In this document: positions 16,967-24,748 of the stretch, piece by piece
Layout: every line of letters starts with the position of its first letter
Position numbering within the stretch: the stretch's first letter is position 1
NCBI GenBank assembly: GCA_001556025.1
Contig: LSIB01000156.1
Coordinates: 101,139 to 165,138, forward strand
From: Rhizobiales bacterium CCH3-A5
Lineage (GTDB): Bacteria > Pseudomonadota > Alphaproteobacteria > Rhizobiales > Beijerinckiaceae
DNA: 64,000 bases
Reading direction: 5' to 3'
Notes under the pieces: generated by a model
Seen by the model: the letters and a program-made list of their open reading frames with translations, nothing else
Database searches by the model: none
What the model was told of the DNA's origin: nothing
Translations under genes and position numbers: made by a program

Positions 16967-18145
16967 TCATTCCGCCGCTTGGGCTATTGGAAGCGGCGTG
17001 TTGCGATCCAGCATGGGCTCGAAGAGATGCGCCGCCAGGTGCCTAACCACAGGGATCGCGACACCGTCACCTGCGAGGTGATAGGCGTCATTGTACTTGG
17101 CCGGCAGGACATAGCTGTCCGGAAGTCCCATCAGCCGAGCGGCTTCGCGCGAAGACAGGAGGCGTGAGCGCACGCCCTTGCCGTCGACGACGATGATGGT
17201 CTGTCGCGATGAGCCACCGGACGGCGTTCGCAGGCAGCCGGCGGTGTTATCGAAGCGGACCTCCGCACGGCACACTTTCACGCCGGCCTCGATGCGGGTG
17301 CGCTTGTAGACGCCGCCGACGATCCGCTTGTTGCAGGCCTTCGCGGCCTCGACCTTCGCGAGATGGCGCGGGTTCATCATGGCCATCAAGTTCGCCGTCT
17401 CGGACTTGGAGTGCCAGGAGACACCGACCGGATTCTCTTCGATGAGATCCGCGAAATGGACGTTCGACTTGCCGGGAACGGGCAGATTCCACCACACCCA
17501 TTTCTTTTTTGCTTCCGATGTCATGACGTCGGAAGCGTTGACCAGTGCCTTTGGGTGCCATTCCGGCGAGGGGCCGGCAAGCATCATGTCGTTCGGAATG
17601 GTGCAGTCCGCACGGACCCCGATCATGAACATGCGCGGCCGCGACTGCGGCAGGAATCGGCGGGCGTCGATGATCACGGCACCAAAACGATAATCAGCGC
17701 CAGAGAAGGCTGAGGCGATGGCGGCGAAGTCCTGGCCGCCGTTCGAACTCAGCGCTCCGAAGACGTTCTCGAGCACGATCAGGCGGGGCGCGCGGCGCTG
17801 ATCGACGAGCTGACGCATAAGCTTCCAGAACGCCCAGAAGACGCCGGAGCGGGTATGGGTCTTGTTCGCTCGGTGGCCGATGCCGAGATAGTTGCCTGCG
17901 AGGGACAGGTCCTGGCACGGGAACGACGCCCAGGCGAGATCAGCCTCGCCTACGAGATCGGTAGGCGTCACCTTGTTGATGTCCTCGACCAACAGATCGT
18001 CAGGATTTCCATTGCTGGACCAGTTGGCGCGATAGGCCGCAGCCTTCATTTCGTCGAAGTCGTTGGCGAACAGGCAGGTCCAGTCAGGACCAAGGCCGGC
18101 CCTTGCCATTCCGCCGCCCGCGAAGAACTCGTAGAACGTTTTCAT
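16967..18145 (-). CDS. C5-cytosine DNA methyltransferase
   Basis: A 392-aa Dcm-type enzyme with the expected motifs in order: FFAGGGMA (motif I, SAM binding), FPCQDLSLAG with the catalytic Cys77 (IV), VLENVFG (VI) and QSRPRMFMIGV (VIII). A target-recognition region follows at about 210-320. REAARLMGLPDSY and GDGVAIPVVRHLAAHL (IX and X) complete the set. It methylates cytosine at an unknown site and should protect DNA from the adjacent nuclease. Its ATG overlaps the stop of the upstream ribbon-helix-helix gene (ATGA), so the three form one operon. Confidence 0.92.
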   Translation of the reverse strand: MKTFYEFFAGGGMARAGLGPDWTCLFANDFDEMKAAAYRANWSSNGNPDDLLVEDINKVTPTDLVGEADLAWASFPCQDLSLAGNYLGIGHRANKTHTRSGVFWAFWKLMRQLVDQRRAPRLIVLENVFGALSSNGGQDFAAIASAFSGADYRFGAVIIDARRFLPQSRPRMFMIGVRADCTIPNDMMLAGPSPEWHPKALVNASDVMTSEAKKKWVWWNLPVPGKSNVHFADLIEENPVGVSWHSKSETANLMAMMNPRHLAKVEAAKACNKRIVGGVYKRTRIEAGVKVCRAEVRFDNTAGCLRTPSGGSSRQTIIVVDGKGVRSRLLSSREAARLMGLPDSYVLPAKYNDAYHLAGDGVAIPVVRHLAAHLFEPMLDRNTPLPIAQAAE

Positions 18146-18315
18146 CGTGAATCTCCGCGACGCGCCTTTTCATCCCGCTCCAGCTTCTCGATGACTGCCT
18201 GTGATATCCACGTGTTCCGGGAGACTTTTCCGGGCAGCGCCTTGCGCTGTTCGTCGATCTTAACGAAAACCTCGGCAGGCAGTCTTAGATTGCTGGTGAA
18301 TCGGGTCTCTTTCAT
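18142..18315 (-). CDS. Ribbon-helix-helix DNA-binding protein, likely R-M controller
   Basis: A 57-aa Arc/MetJ-like protein: the strand RFTSNLRLPAEVFVKID is followed by a helix RNTWISQAVIEKLERDEKA. Such small dimeric proteins bind short repeated DNA sites. Its gene overlaps the methyltransferase start by four bases. Just upstream lies a tandem TGGCGCC pair with an 11-bp period, a fitting operator. It probably autoregulates the restriction-modification operon, in the role usually played by helix-turn-helix C proteins. Longer in-frame starts exist upstream, but they run through the operator and are unlikely. Confidence 0.7.
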   Translation of the reverse strand: MKETRFTSNLRLPAEVFVKIDEQRKALPGKVSRNTWISQAVIEKLERDEKARRGDSR

Positions 18316-18325
18316 CTCTCCATTC

Positions 18326-18343
18326 TGGCGCCATTTTGGCGCC
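18326..18343 (-). promoter_or_regulatory. Tandem palindromic operator before the ribbon-helix-helix gene
   Basis: TGGCGCC at 18326-18332 is repeated at 18337-18343, an 11-bp period that places both on one DNA face. Each contains the palindrome GGCGCC. On the minus strand the 17 bases between TTGCAC and AGAATG, a weak -35/-10 pair, are exactly this operator. A repressor bound here would block the promoter. Confidence 0.55.
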
Positions 18344-18370
18344 GTGCAAGCCCTAATTTCACTTTTTGTT

Positions 18371-19939
18371 CTACATTCTGGTTGCGGCCCTGGAATGGTG
18401 GTCGACGGCGCTGACCGATATGGAACCTGATCGGCGGCGGCTCGCGAAGACGAATTCTCCCGCCGTATCCTGCGTCCATCTGGCAAGTGCCTTTGCTATC
18501 TTTTCATCAAGATGGATTTCATCGCCACCTAGTTGCATTGTCGTGCGCCGTCCTCTGGATACGTCGCAGTTGCGCAGGTTGAGGACGGACCGGAGCGGCT
18601 TTCCATACAGGAGTGAGATCAAGGCCGCGGTGAGCGCCATTGCCTGCGCTCTCGACGTCGATGATTCCAGCGCGCTCATCAGAACGTCCGACTTCGACAA
18701 CAAGGCGCGTTCCGAAGCCTTTTCATCCGCTATTGGATGTCTGCCTTTGCCAGCGGGAGGCGTCAGTCGAGCCCAGGCGTAGAAAGCCGACAAGCTGGCG
18801 CGATGGCCCCGATGGCGTGCCTCGAAGCGGCGGAGGTTCTCATCTTCAAGGTCACTCACGGCGTCTACCTGGGCGTGCTTCATGAGTGTGATCGCCGCGC
18901 GAAGGTACATCCGGACCGTGTGCAGCCTCAGTGGGCGGGCTCGCGTTTGAGACTGAAGATCTGAGGCGTAGACGGCGATGTCGCATCCCCATGGCCGACC
19001 GCCGATCTCGTCCAGCATTGCCTCGATGCGCCGGCGCTCGGCGAAGTCGTCGGTCGCCCCCAAAGGCCACGTAATCGTGAGGGCTTTCGTCACGAACAGG
19101 GCGGCCTTGGACGCCCGTCTCAGGCCTTCTGGGCCGTATGCCTCTAGGAGACTTTCGGGCGTCACCGAATGTGAGCTGACCATGGACGTGTCCATGGTCG
19201 AGAAGAAGGCAGTCGCCTTGTCGATCCGCTTCACCACGTCACCGCGCGGGGCCGCCAGCAAGTCGGTTTCGCAGTGGCTGCGGAAGAGGTCTTGGACCCA
19301 AGGCTGTCCAATGGTGCCGCAGCAGGCCTCCAGTCGCGCGCGCCCCCGCGCCCTGGCGGCGCAGTCCCGGCAGCGGCTGGATCCGCCACCTGGGACGTCC
19401 TGCTGGCAGTCCGGGCACGTGTGGGTCGTGCCGTCGATGCATTCGACGCAGATCGGCTTGCCGGCCTTCTCGCCGGCCTGCTTCCGGTACCGCCCACAGG
19501 TCCCGCACGTGGCGTGGTCCTGCTCGTTCCGGCAGTGGTCGCAGATGGCGTCGCCCTCGGCCCCGACTCGCGATAGGCGGCTCGAAGGCTCTCCGCAGGC
19601 CGGGCACGGCTCCTTCGGCTTGTACTTGGGCACGCACGACGGGCAGACGACCTCGCCCTCGTGATACATCCCGGCTCGCGGCACGGGTCGTCCGCAGCCC
19701 TTGCAGAGCCGCCGCTCGGCCTCGCACCGACGGCAGTAGGGAACGACCGTGCCGCGTTTCGCGCGGCAGTCCTCGCCGCACGCAGCGCAGGGCATGTGCG
19801 GGAATTCGCGCTGGTAGCAGGCATCGCAGTAGGAGCGGCCGGCATGATTGCGCTTGATCTTCTTGGGCCGTTTGCACTCGTCGCAGACCTTCACCCCGGG
19901 GATGGGGAATGCCGGGCTGATGATGCGCCTGGTCAGCAT
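18371..19939 (-). CDS. tnsF: TnsF: zinc-ribbon array plus inactive tyrosine-recombinase-fold target selector
   Basis: A 522-aa protein in two parts. Residues about 18-200 hold twelve Cys-X2-Cys pairs, which form six zinc ribbons. Residues about 290-520 resemble the core-binding and catalytic domains of tyrosine recombinases (LHTVRMYLRAAITLMKHA, then ALISLLYGKPLRSVLNLRNCDV). The catalytic Arg of the usual TGLR-type motif is replaced (YGKPLRS), and no H-x-x-R or C-terminal Tyr is visible, so strand cleavage is not expected. This is the description of TnsF, which directs Tn6022-like elements to comM, where this element sits. Its ATG overlaps the end of tniQ by seven bases. Confidence 0.85.
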   Translation of the reverse strand: MLTRRIISPAFPIPGVKVCDECKRPKKIKRNHAGRSYCDACYQREFPHMPCAACGEDCRAKRGTVVPYCRRCEAERRLCKGCGRPVPRAGMYHEGEVVCPSCVPKYKPKEPCPACGEPSSRLSRVGAEGDAICDHCRNEQDHATCGTCGRYRKQAGEKAGKPICVECIDGTTHTCPDCQQDVPGGGSSRCRDCAARARGRARLEACCGTIGQPWVQDLFRSHCETDLLAAPRGDVVKRIDKATAFFSTMDTSMVSSHSVTPESLLEAYGPEGLRRASKAALFVTKALTITWPLGATDDFAERRRIEAMLDEIGGRPWGCDIAVYASDLQSQTRARPLRLHTVRMYLRAAITLMKHAQVDAVSDLEDENLRRFEARHRGHRASLSAFYAWARLTPPAGKGRHPIADEKASERALLSKSDVLMSALESSTSRAQAMALTAALISLLYGKPLRSVLNLRNCDVSRGRRTTMQLGGDEIHLDEKIAKALARWTQDTAGEFVFASRRRSGSISVSAVDHHSRAATRM

Positions 19940-21111
19940 GGTGGCACCGCCTTGCCGGCTAGGATCCGCGCCGCCCTGAGCTGGCGCCAAGCCGCCGGGT
20001 CGGTGCGCTTCAGCTTCCGCATCGTCGCGTCGTTCAGGATACTGCTCCAGGGCTTTCGCTTTCGCTGGACGCCGGCCTTCAGCCGCCTGACCTCCTTGGC
20101 GAGGACGTTGGGTTGGGCTAGGCGCGCGAAGGTGCGCTGGGTGATGCCGGCGGATTCCGCGCCATGTCCGAAGCGCTTGGCCCAATCGGTGGTCCAGCAG
20201 GCGATCGTCTCCATCCACTGGGCCCGCTCCTGCGTCCCGATCTTCTCGAACTGCTTGCCATGCTCAATTCCCCGCCAGGGCGGGGTACAGTCGTCGAGAG
20301 CGCGCCGGAGCTTGATGTGCGCGTCCTTCGAGGTCGTGGCGCTGATCAGGCTGCGCATGACCGCAAATCCTTCTGGACCATCGAATGGCTTGGCCGGGAC
20401 GGGCGCCCCGGTGGCGTCGTTGTCAGGGACCAGCGCGCATTCGAGGCGGTGCTGCAGGCCGAGGGCCGTGACGAAGCCGCGGGCGCCCATGCTGAGCGGA
20501 CCCGCCGGTGACCGGCCGGCCATGCTGATCGCGAACAGGTCCAGAGGGTTGCCGCAGTCATGGCATTCGACCATGCGGCCGACGGGCGCGCGATGAGGGC
20601 TGGCCGGGACGCTGCACGACACGCAGCGTTCACGCAGGGGGGCTTTATGGGTCGTGCAGCCCACCGTGGTCGCCAGGCGCCAGGATCTCCGGAAGTACGG
20701 CTCGCCATGGGCCAGGCAGATCGGACAGAATTGAAGGGCGGGCAGAAGCCTCCTGCGGTGCCAGACGCCTGCCGAGAGGACGAGCGGCGCGTTTCCCCGG
20801 ATATGGTCCGAGTCCTCCTGGTTCCCGCCTTTGGCGAGGATGTCCATGAGCGGGCGCAGCGTTAGGTTGCGGACCGCGTCCAAGGCGAGGCCGGCCGCCT
20901 CGGCAACGTCGGCCAGCCATTCCTCAGTCGCGCTTCTGTCGATGTCCCGGTTCCAGACGGCGACCGCGGGCCAGTGCAGGGTCGTGAAGGCGTGCGGCGT
21001 CATGCCGTGCGCGTGGGCGACGCGGCACAGCCATGACGACAGCAACTCGTCGGGGAGTGGCGACAGCTTGAACGTCCACTGCGTGGTCCGGGGCTTCCGC
21101 TGGGCTGTCAT
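19933..21111 (-). CDS. tniQ: TniQ/TnsD-family transposition protein
   Basis: A 392-aa TniQ-domain protein. It begins with the family pattern LSPLPDELLSSWLCRVAHAHGM. A zinc-binding region follows (FCPICLAHGEPYFRRSWRL, CTTHKAPLRERCVSC, ECHDCGNPL), and then a variable C-terminal half. TniQ connects the DNA-bound target selector to the TnsC filament. At 392 residues it is shorter than TnsD of Tn7 and fits a selector-dependent adaptor role with TnsF. It follows tnsC by six bases and overlaps tnsF. Confidence 0.9.
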   Translation of the reverse strand: MTAQRKPRTTQWTFKLSPLPDELLSSWLCRVAHAHGMTPHAFTTLHWPAVAVWNRDIDRSATEEWLADVAEAAGLALDAVRNLTLRPLMDILAKGGNQEDSDHIRGNAPLVLSAGVWHRRRLLPALQFCPICLAHGEPYFRRSWRLATTVGCTTHKAPLRERCVSCSVPASPHRAPVGRMVECHDCGNPLDLFAISMAGRSPAGPLSMGARGFVTALGLQHRLECALVPDNDATGAPVPAKPFDGPEGFAVMRSLISATTSKDAHIKLRRALDDCTPPWRGIEHGKQFEKIGTQERAQWMETIACWTTDWAKRFGHGAESAGITQRTFARLAQPNVLAKEVRRLKAGVQRKRKPWSSILNDATMRKLKRTDPAAWRQLRAARILAGKAVPPC

Positions 21112-21118
21112 GGCACGA

Positions 21119-22012
21119 TCAGACGCCTCCCAGGTCGATGGCGTCGAGGCCCGCCAGGATCTCGGGCGTGATACTCTCGTCGCCGTTCCTGATGGCTTCC
21201 ACGGCAGCCCTGCGGAGCACCCGCGTCAGCTGGCCGATGGAGCCCTTGGACAGTTCGAACAGCGGGAAGGTTATCTCCGGCGCTGACAGATTTGATCGCT
21301 CGAGTAGCGGCAGTACGCGCTCAAACGAGGCGAGCAGGTCGCGGAATTCTTTGTTGAGCTCCCACTTCGGCAAGACGATGGCTTCGAAGCGGTTGGCGAG
21401 CTGCGGATCGGTCTGGAGTGTGCGCTTGGCGGCCTCAGTGCCGACCACGACGATCGGGATCATTAGTTTGCTCCCGAGGTTCTTCAGCATGGCCAGTAGC
21501 TGCTTCTGCCTGGGCAGGTTGCCGTTCAGGACGTTGTGGATCTCGTCGATGACCAGCATCCGGCAGTGGAGGCTCTGGAGCAGGAGCATGGCCTGGCTCA
21601 TCTTCGCCTGCACGGAGCCGGAATCGTTCCGGGCGACGCCCATGGCGGCAATGAGGTCGCTCCAGAAGCGGGCTTCGGAGGGCTCCGCCGGCATTGTCAT
21701 GACGACGACGGGTTGCTCGCCGCGACCGTTGGACTTGATGGTCGGCGGGTGCAGCTCGCGGAAGCGACCGATCAGGGACGTCTTGCCGTTGCCGCTGTCG
21801 CCGACGACGAGGATGTTTGGCATCCTCGGCGACTTGGGATGGTCCAGCAGGTCCTCGATCCGCTGGAGGCCGCTCCTGGCGGCGCTGTAGCCGATCCAGG
21901 CGTCCTCACGGGCGAGCCGGATGCGCTCCTGGCTCGTCAGGATGGCGATGTCCTGGCGGTCCGGGCCGAGGTGCGCGAGGGAGGCGGCTGGGGTCTTGGC
22001 GGATGCGGTCAT
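21119..22012 (-). CDS. tnsC: TnsC-family AAA+ transposition regulator
   Basis: A 297-aa AAA+ ATPase. Walker A is GDSGNGKTS at about residues 71-79, and Walker B is MLVIDEIHN at about 152-160. A sensor-like IVVVGTEAAKRTL strand follows. TnsC/TniB polymerises on DNA at the chosen target and activates the TnsA-TnsB transposase. It is closer in size to TniB than to the 555-aa TnsC of Tn7. The ATG overlaps the tnsB stop by four bases. Confidence 0.93.
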   Translation of the reverse strand: MTASAKTPAASLAHLGPDRQDIAILTSQERIRLAREDAWIGYSAARSGLQRIEDLLDHPKSPRMPNILVVGDSGNGKTSLIGRFRELHPPTIKSNGRGEQPVVVMTMPAEPSEARFWSDLIAAMGVARNDSGSVQAKMSQAMLLLQSLHCRMLVIDEIHNVLNGNLPRQKQLLAMLKNLGSKLMIPIVVVGTEAAKRTLQTDPQLANRFEAIVLPKWELNKEFRDLLASFERVLPLLERSNLSAPEITFPLFELSKGSIGQLTRVLRRAAVEAIRNGDESITPEILAGLDAIDLGGV

Positions 22013-23967
22013 TCGTCGGCCCCTTCATTGCGCGGCTTCGAGACGACGATGTCGTCGAATGGCACGGCAGGCGTCGCGAAGAGGCTCTCCAGGCCGTCTT
22101 GCGCGACAGGTGCCGGAGCCGGATGGATTTGCCGCGCTGGATGGCTGGTCGGCGCCTGCCGTGCGGTCTTGGCGACGGCCGGTCCGTTGGTCGTGACGCG
22201 GCGCTGGAAGGTCTTGCGGACGTCCTTCGTCGTCGCGGCCGCCTCCGCCACCAGGGCGTCCTGACGGTCGAGGGCGGCGAAGATCGCGTCTTCGTCGACG
22301 GTCGCGAGGCCTCGCTTGCGGGCCTCCGCCGTCGCCTGGCGGATCGACCAGAGGCTTGCCTTCGGCCGGGAGGTGTCGCGATAGGGGATCGGATGGGTCG
22401 ACGCCGTATCCGGATCGGAGAGGTAGACTTGGCTCATGTCGCGCGGGTCGTATCGCACCACGTACTTCCGGGGCTTGCCCGTGACCGGGTCTTGAGAGCC
22501 GATCAGTGGGCTGAGGACCTCGTGGTAGTAGTGGATGCCTTCGATGACGAGGCCGTACTTCTGGATCGTCCTCTCCTCGAAGGGGAGGAAGTCGATCGCC
22601 AGCTTGCGGGCGTCGGCCGGGATCTTCGGGAGCCCGATGCCTGGTGTGAGATCGTCGCCCGCGATCGCCGACGTCCAGCGGTCGATCGGGGTCATCTTGA
22701 TCCCGTCGTGGAACTCGCGATGGTAGACGTTCACGATGAACTCGGTGATGAAGCGCTCGACCTCGCCAAGGGTGAGGGTCGCCTCCTTCTCGGCGTTGTA
22801 CCCCTTCCGTTTGGACGGGCTTGAGAAGGTCGTGCCCGGCAGCGTGTGCATGAGGTTGGCGAGCCGGCCCATGAAGCGCTCTATGTGCCCGCCGAAGTGC
22901 GGCGTCTTCGCCGGGCGCAGCTTGAGGTCGATCGCGTACTCGTCGAAGGCGCGCTTGAGGACGTTCCCCCGGAACTCCTTGGCGTTGTCCAAGTGGACGG
23001 AGCGCATCAGCCCGTAGGCCGGCCATTTTCCTGAGACGCCGACGGCGTCCAGGAACCGGTCCTTGGGCAGGATCGCCATCGTCAGGCACAGGCCCGCCGC
23101 CATCGCGCCGGCGGCCTCCATGGACACGTAGAAGCCTAGGACCATGCGGCTGTAGACGTCCAGCGCGACCGTGATGTACGGCCGCCCGAGCGGGCGCCTC
23201 GTCGTGTCGTCGACGACGATGACGTCGAGCTTGGTGTGGTCCATCTGGACGACCGCCAGGGGCTGCTCGGCTCCTGGGAAGTGACCGATGATCGGTCTGA
23301 ACCTGTTTGCGGCCTCCTCATGGTGGCCGCGCCGACGCAGCATTGCGGCGGCTGGGATCTCTGCGAAGCGGCGCCTGATGGTGCTTTCGGGCGGTGGCGT
23401 GATCCCGGCGCTGCGGCAGCGTTTGCGGATCTCGACGATGGCGGTGGATGCTTTCTGCCGCTGCTTGGTGAGGAGGGTGTCCTCGATGACTGTCCGGATG
23501 ACGAGCTCGGCGTTCGGATCAAGCCGTTTCGTGCCCTTCTTTGGCCCGCGTCTCGCAGCTATCAGGGCCGAGATCTGGCGCGTCGTGCGGTAGTCGCCGA
23601 GCCAGCGGTAGAGGGTGCTGGTGGAGGCTCTTGACCTCTTTGCCATCGCGGCCACGTCCGAGCGGCTCAGGTCTTCCTTGTCGACCAGGCTCTCGATGAT
23701 CTTGTATCGCCGCGTCGCCTCGGCCCATTGCTCTTCGGTGAAATCGGAGAGGTCGGGTCGTTCCACCGCTTCGGTTTGAGGAACTTCTGGCGAAGGAGAT
23801 GCTCCATCGAGGATCTCTTGGACGGTCAAGCGATCGCGGCTGCCGGTCTCGAGGTCTTCGGCGAGGACGTGGTCAGAGGCCGGTACGTGTGTCACGCGCC
23901 AGTCGCGGCCCCTGCATGACACGATGGAGCCGATGTCCAGGGAGAGGGTTCGCTGGGCAAGGTTCAT
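22009..23967 (-). CDS. tnsB: TnsB-family DDE transposase
   Basis: A 652-aa retroviral-integrase-type transposase of the TnsB/TniA/MuA group. An N-terminal helix-turn-helix region (about residues 80-200) precedes the catalytic core with Asp243 (QMDHTKL), Asp327 (VHLDNAKEF) and Glu363 (GGHIERF). A beta-barrel (PRKYVVRYDPRDMSQVYL) and a long C-terminal tail, likely the TnsC contact, follow. TnsB binds the end repeats, cuts and joins the 3' ends. The ATG at 23967 overlaps the tnsA stop in an ATGA. Confidence 0.95.
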   Translation of the reverse strand: MNLAQRTLSLDIGSIVSCRGRDWRVTHVPASDHVLAEDLETGSRDRLTVQEILDGASPSPEVPQTEAVERPDLSDFTEEQWAEATRRYKIIESLVDKEDLSRSDVAAMAKRSRASTSTLYRWLGDYRTTRQISALIAARRGPKKGTKRLDPNAELVIRTVIEDTLLTKQRQKASTAIVEIRKRCRSAGITPPPESTIRRRFAEIPAAAMLRRRGHHEEAANRFRPIIGHFPGAEQPLAVVQMDHTKLDVIVVDDTTRRPLGRPYITVALDVYSRMVLGFYVSMEAAGAMAAGLCLTMAILPKDRFLDAVGVSGKWPAYGLMRSVHLDNAKEFRGNVLKRAFDEYAIDLKLRPAKTPHFGGHIERFMGRLANLMHTLPGTTFSSPSKRKGYNAEKEATLTLGEVERFITEFIVNVYHREFHDGIKMTPIDRWTSAIAGDDLTPGIGLPKIPADARKLAIDFLPFEERTIQKYGLVIEGIHYYHEVLSPLIGSQDPVTGKPRKYVVRYDPRDMSQVYLSDPDTASTHPIPYRDTSRPKASLWSIRQATAEARKRGLATVDEDAIFAALDRQDALVAEAAATTKDVRKTFQRRVTTNGPAVAKTARQAPTSHPARQIHPAPAPVAQDGLESLFATPAVPFDDIVVSKPRNEGADE

Positions 23968-24647
23968 GGGTCCCTCGCGCTGATCGGAGAGATCATCGTC
24001 AAGGGGTGCATGAGGTCTGCGATGACGATGCCGTTCGCCACGAGCCGCCACAGCGGCGCGATGGCTGTTTGGCGATCGGCATCGTTCGAGAAGGCCGCGT
24101 CGATTGCCCGGCGAGGGCTCGAGGTTCCCTCTCGACGGATCGCGGCAAGGATCGCGGCCTCGACCTCAGGCTCCTCGTGGTTCTCAAGGAAGCCGCGCAG
24201 GAAGGTGAGGTTCTTGAAGTCGGGCGCGCGGATCAGCCGTTCGGTGGTCAGTCTGAAGCGAAGGCCGTGCTCAGCGGCGAAGCTGCGGCCCGCGACCAAG
24301 CGGGCCTTCAAGCGCTTGCGCTCGGTCTTGATCTCGTCGGCGAACTTTACCTCCCAGAGGATCTGGTGGCCGCACACGTACCGGACCAAGAAGTCGGGCG
24401 TGTAGCGGCTCCTGCGTCCTTTCATGTCGACGTAGGGAATCGTGACCGGTTGCTCCAGGACGTCTGCAACAGTCGGGTCCATGGCGAGCCGGACAAGGAA
24501 GTCGTGCTCTAGGTTCGACTCGCATCCGATCGCCTTGCCTCTGACGATCACTCGTCCCGTAACGCTTCGCCGTCCCATGGGAATGGTCCGCGCGGGGACG
24601 CGCAGATCCGGTCCCATCTTCTCCGGCAAAACGTCAGGCAGTCTCAT
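23964..24647 (-). CDS. tnsA: TnsA-family endonuclease
   Basis: A 227-aa protein with the TnsA nuclease fold. ESNLEHDF supplies the first acidic residue (about 43-47), YTPDFLV has Asp85, and LWEVK has Glu99 and Lys101. A C-terminal winged-helix-like region follows. TnsA cuts the 5' ends of the element, so that with TnsB it moves by cut-and-paste. The start at 24647 (Met-Arg-Leu) was chosen because it lies at the end of the terminal-repeat region; an in-frame ATG at 24698 would give 244 residues. The chosen ATG lies inside a TnsB-site-like repeat. Confidence 0.9.
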   Translation of the reverse strand: MRLPDVLPEKMGPDLRVPARTIPMGRRSVTGRVIVRGKAIGCESNLEHDFLVRLAMDPTVADVLEQPVTIPYVDMKGRRSRYTPDFLVRYVCGHQILWEVKFADEIKTERKRLKARLVAGRSFAAEHGLRFRLTTERLIRAPDFKNLTFLRGFLENHEEPEVEAAILAAIRREGTSSPRRAIDAAFSNDADRQTAIAPLWRLVANGIVIADLMHPLTMISPISARDP

Positions 24648-24743
24648 TTTCTGTGGGTATCCGATCTCAGCAACTGTGACCGAATCTCCCACAAGCATTT
24701 GAAAAGTCGAATCCTCCAGTCTCAGCTATTGTGGAACTTCACA
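24640..24743. repeat. Transposon right end with three TnsB-site-like repeats
   Basis: Reading inward on the minus strand, the end starts TGTGAAGTTCC. 16-bp motifs lie at 24733-24718 (CACAATAGCTGAGACT), 24678-24663 (CACAGTTGCTGAGATC) and 24655-24640 (CACAGAAAATGAGACT). They share CACA-N5-TGAGA and match the left-end copies. The innermost contains the ATG chosen for tnsA, which suggests that TnsB represses its own operon. Confidence 0.8.
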
Positions 24744-24748
24744 GCGGG
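24744..24748. repeat. Right copy of 5-bp target-site duplication (GCGGG)
   Basis: GCGGG follows the terminal ACA of the element and repeats 14183-14187. The comM codons resume at CTG 24749. Confidence 0.95.

Larger units (their letters stand above)
14188..24743. mobile_element. Complete Tn7-like (Tn6022-type) transposon inserted in comM
   Basis: A 10,556-bp element with 5'-TGT and ACA-3' ends, five-bp duplication and inverted TnsB-site-like repeats at both ends. The right side encodes TnsA, TnsB, TnsC, TniQ and a TnsF-like target selector, in that order, reading inward. The left side carries a restriction-modification operon and a 573-aa protein that may be TnsE-like. Insertion in comM and the presence of an inactive tyrosine-recombinase-fold selector match Tn6022-like elements. 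No CRISPR effector or array is present. All genes look full length, so the element may be active. Confidence 0.95.

Noticed and set aside
18371-19939. An active phage or integron tyrosine integrase
   Set aside because: The recombinase-like domain lacks the catalytic Arg, the His-X2-Arg and the Tyr, and the gene is coupled to tniQ.
14188-24743. A CRISPR-associated (CAST) version of the Tn7-like element
   Set aside because: No Cascade or Cas12k-like gene and no regularly spaced repeats were seen in the element; target choice is explained by TniQ and the TnsF-like protein.
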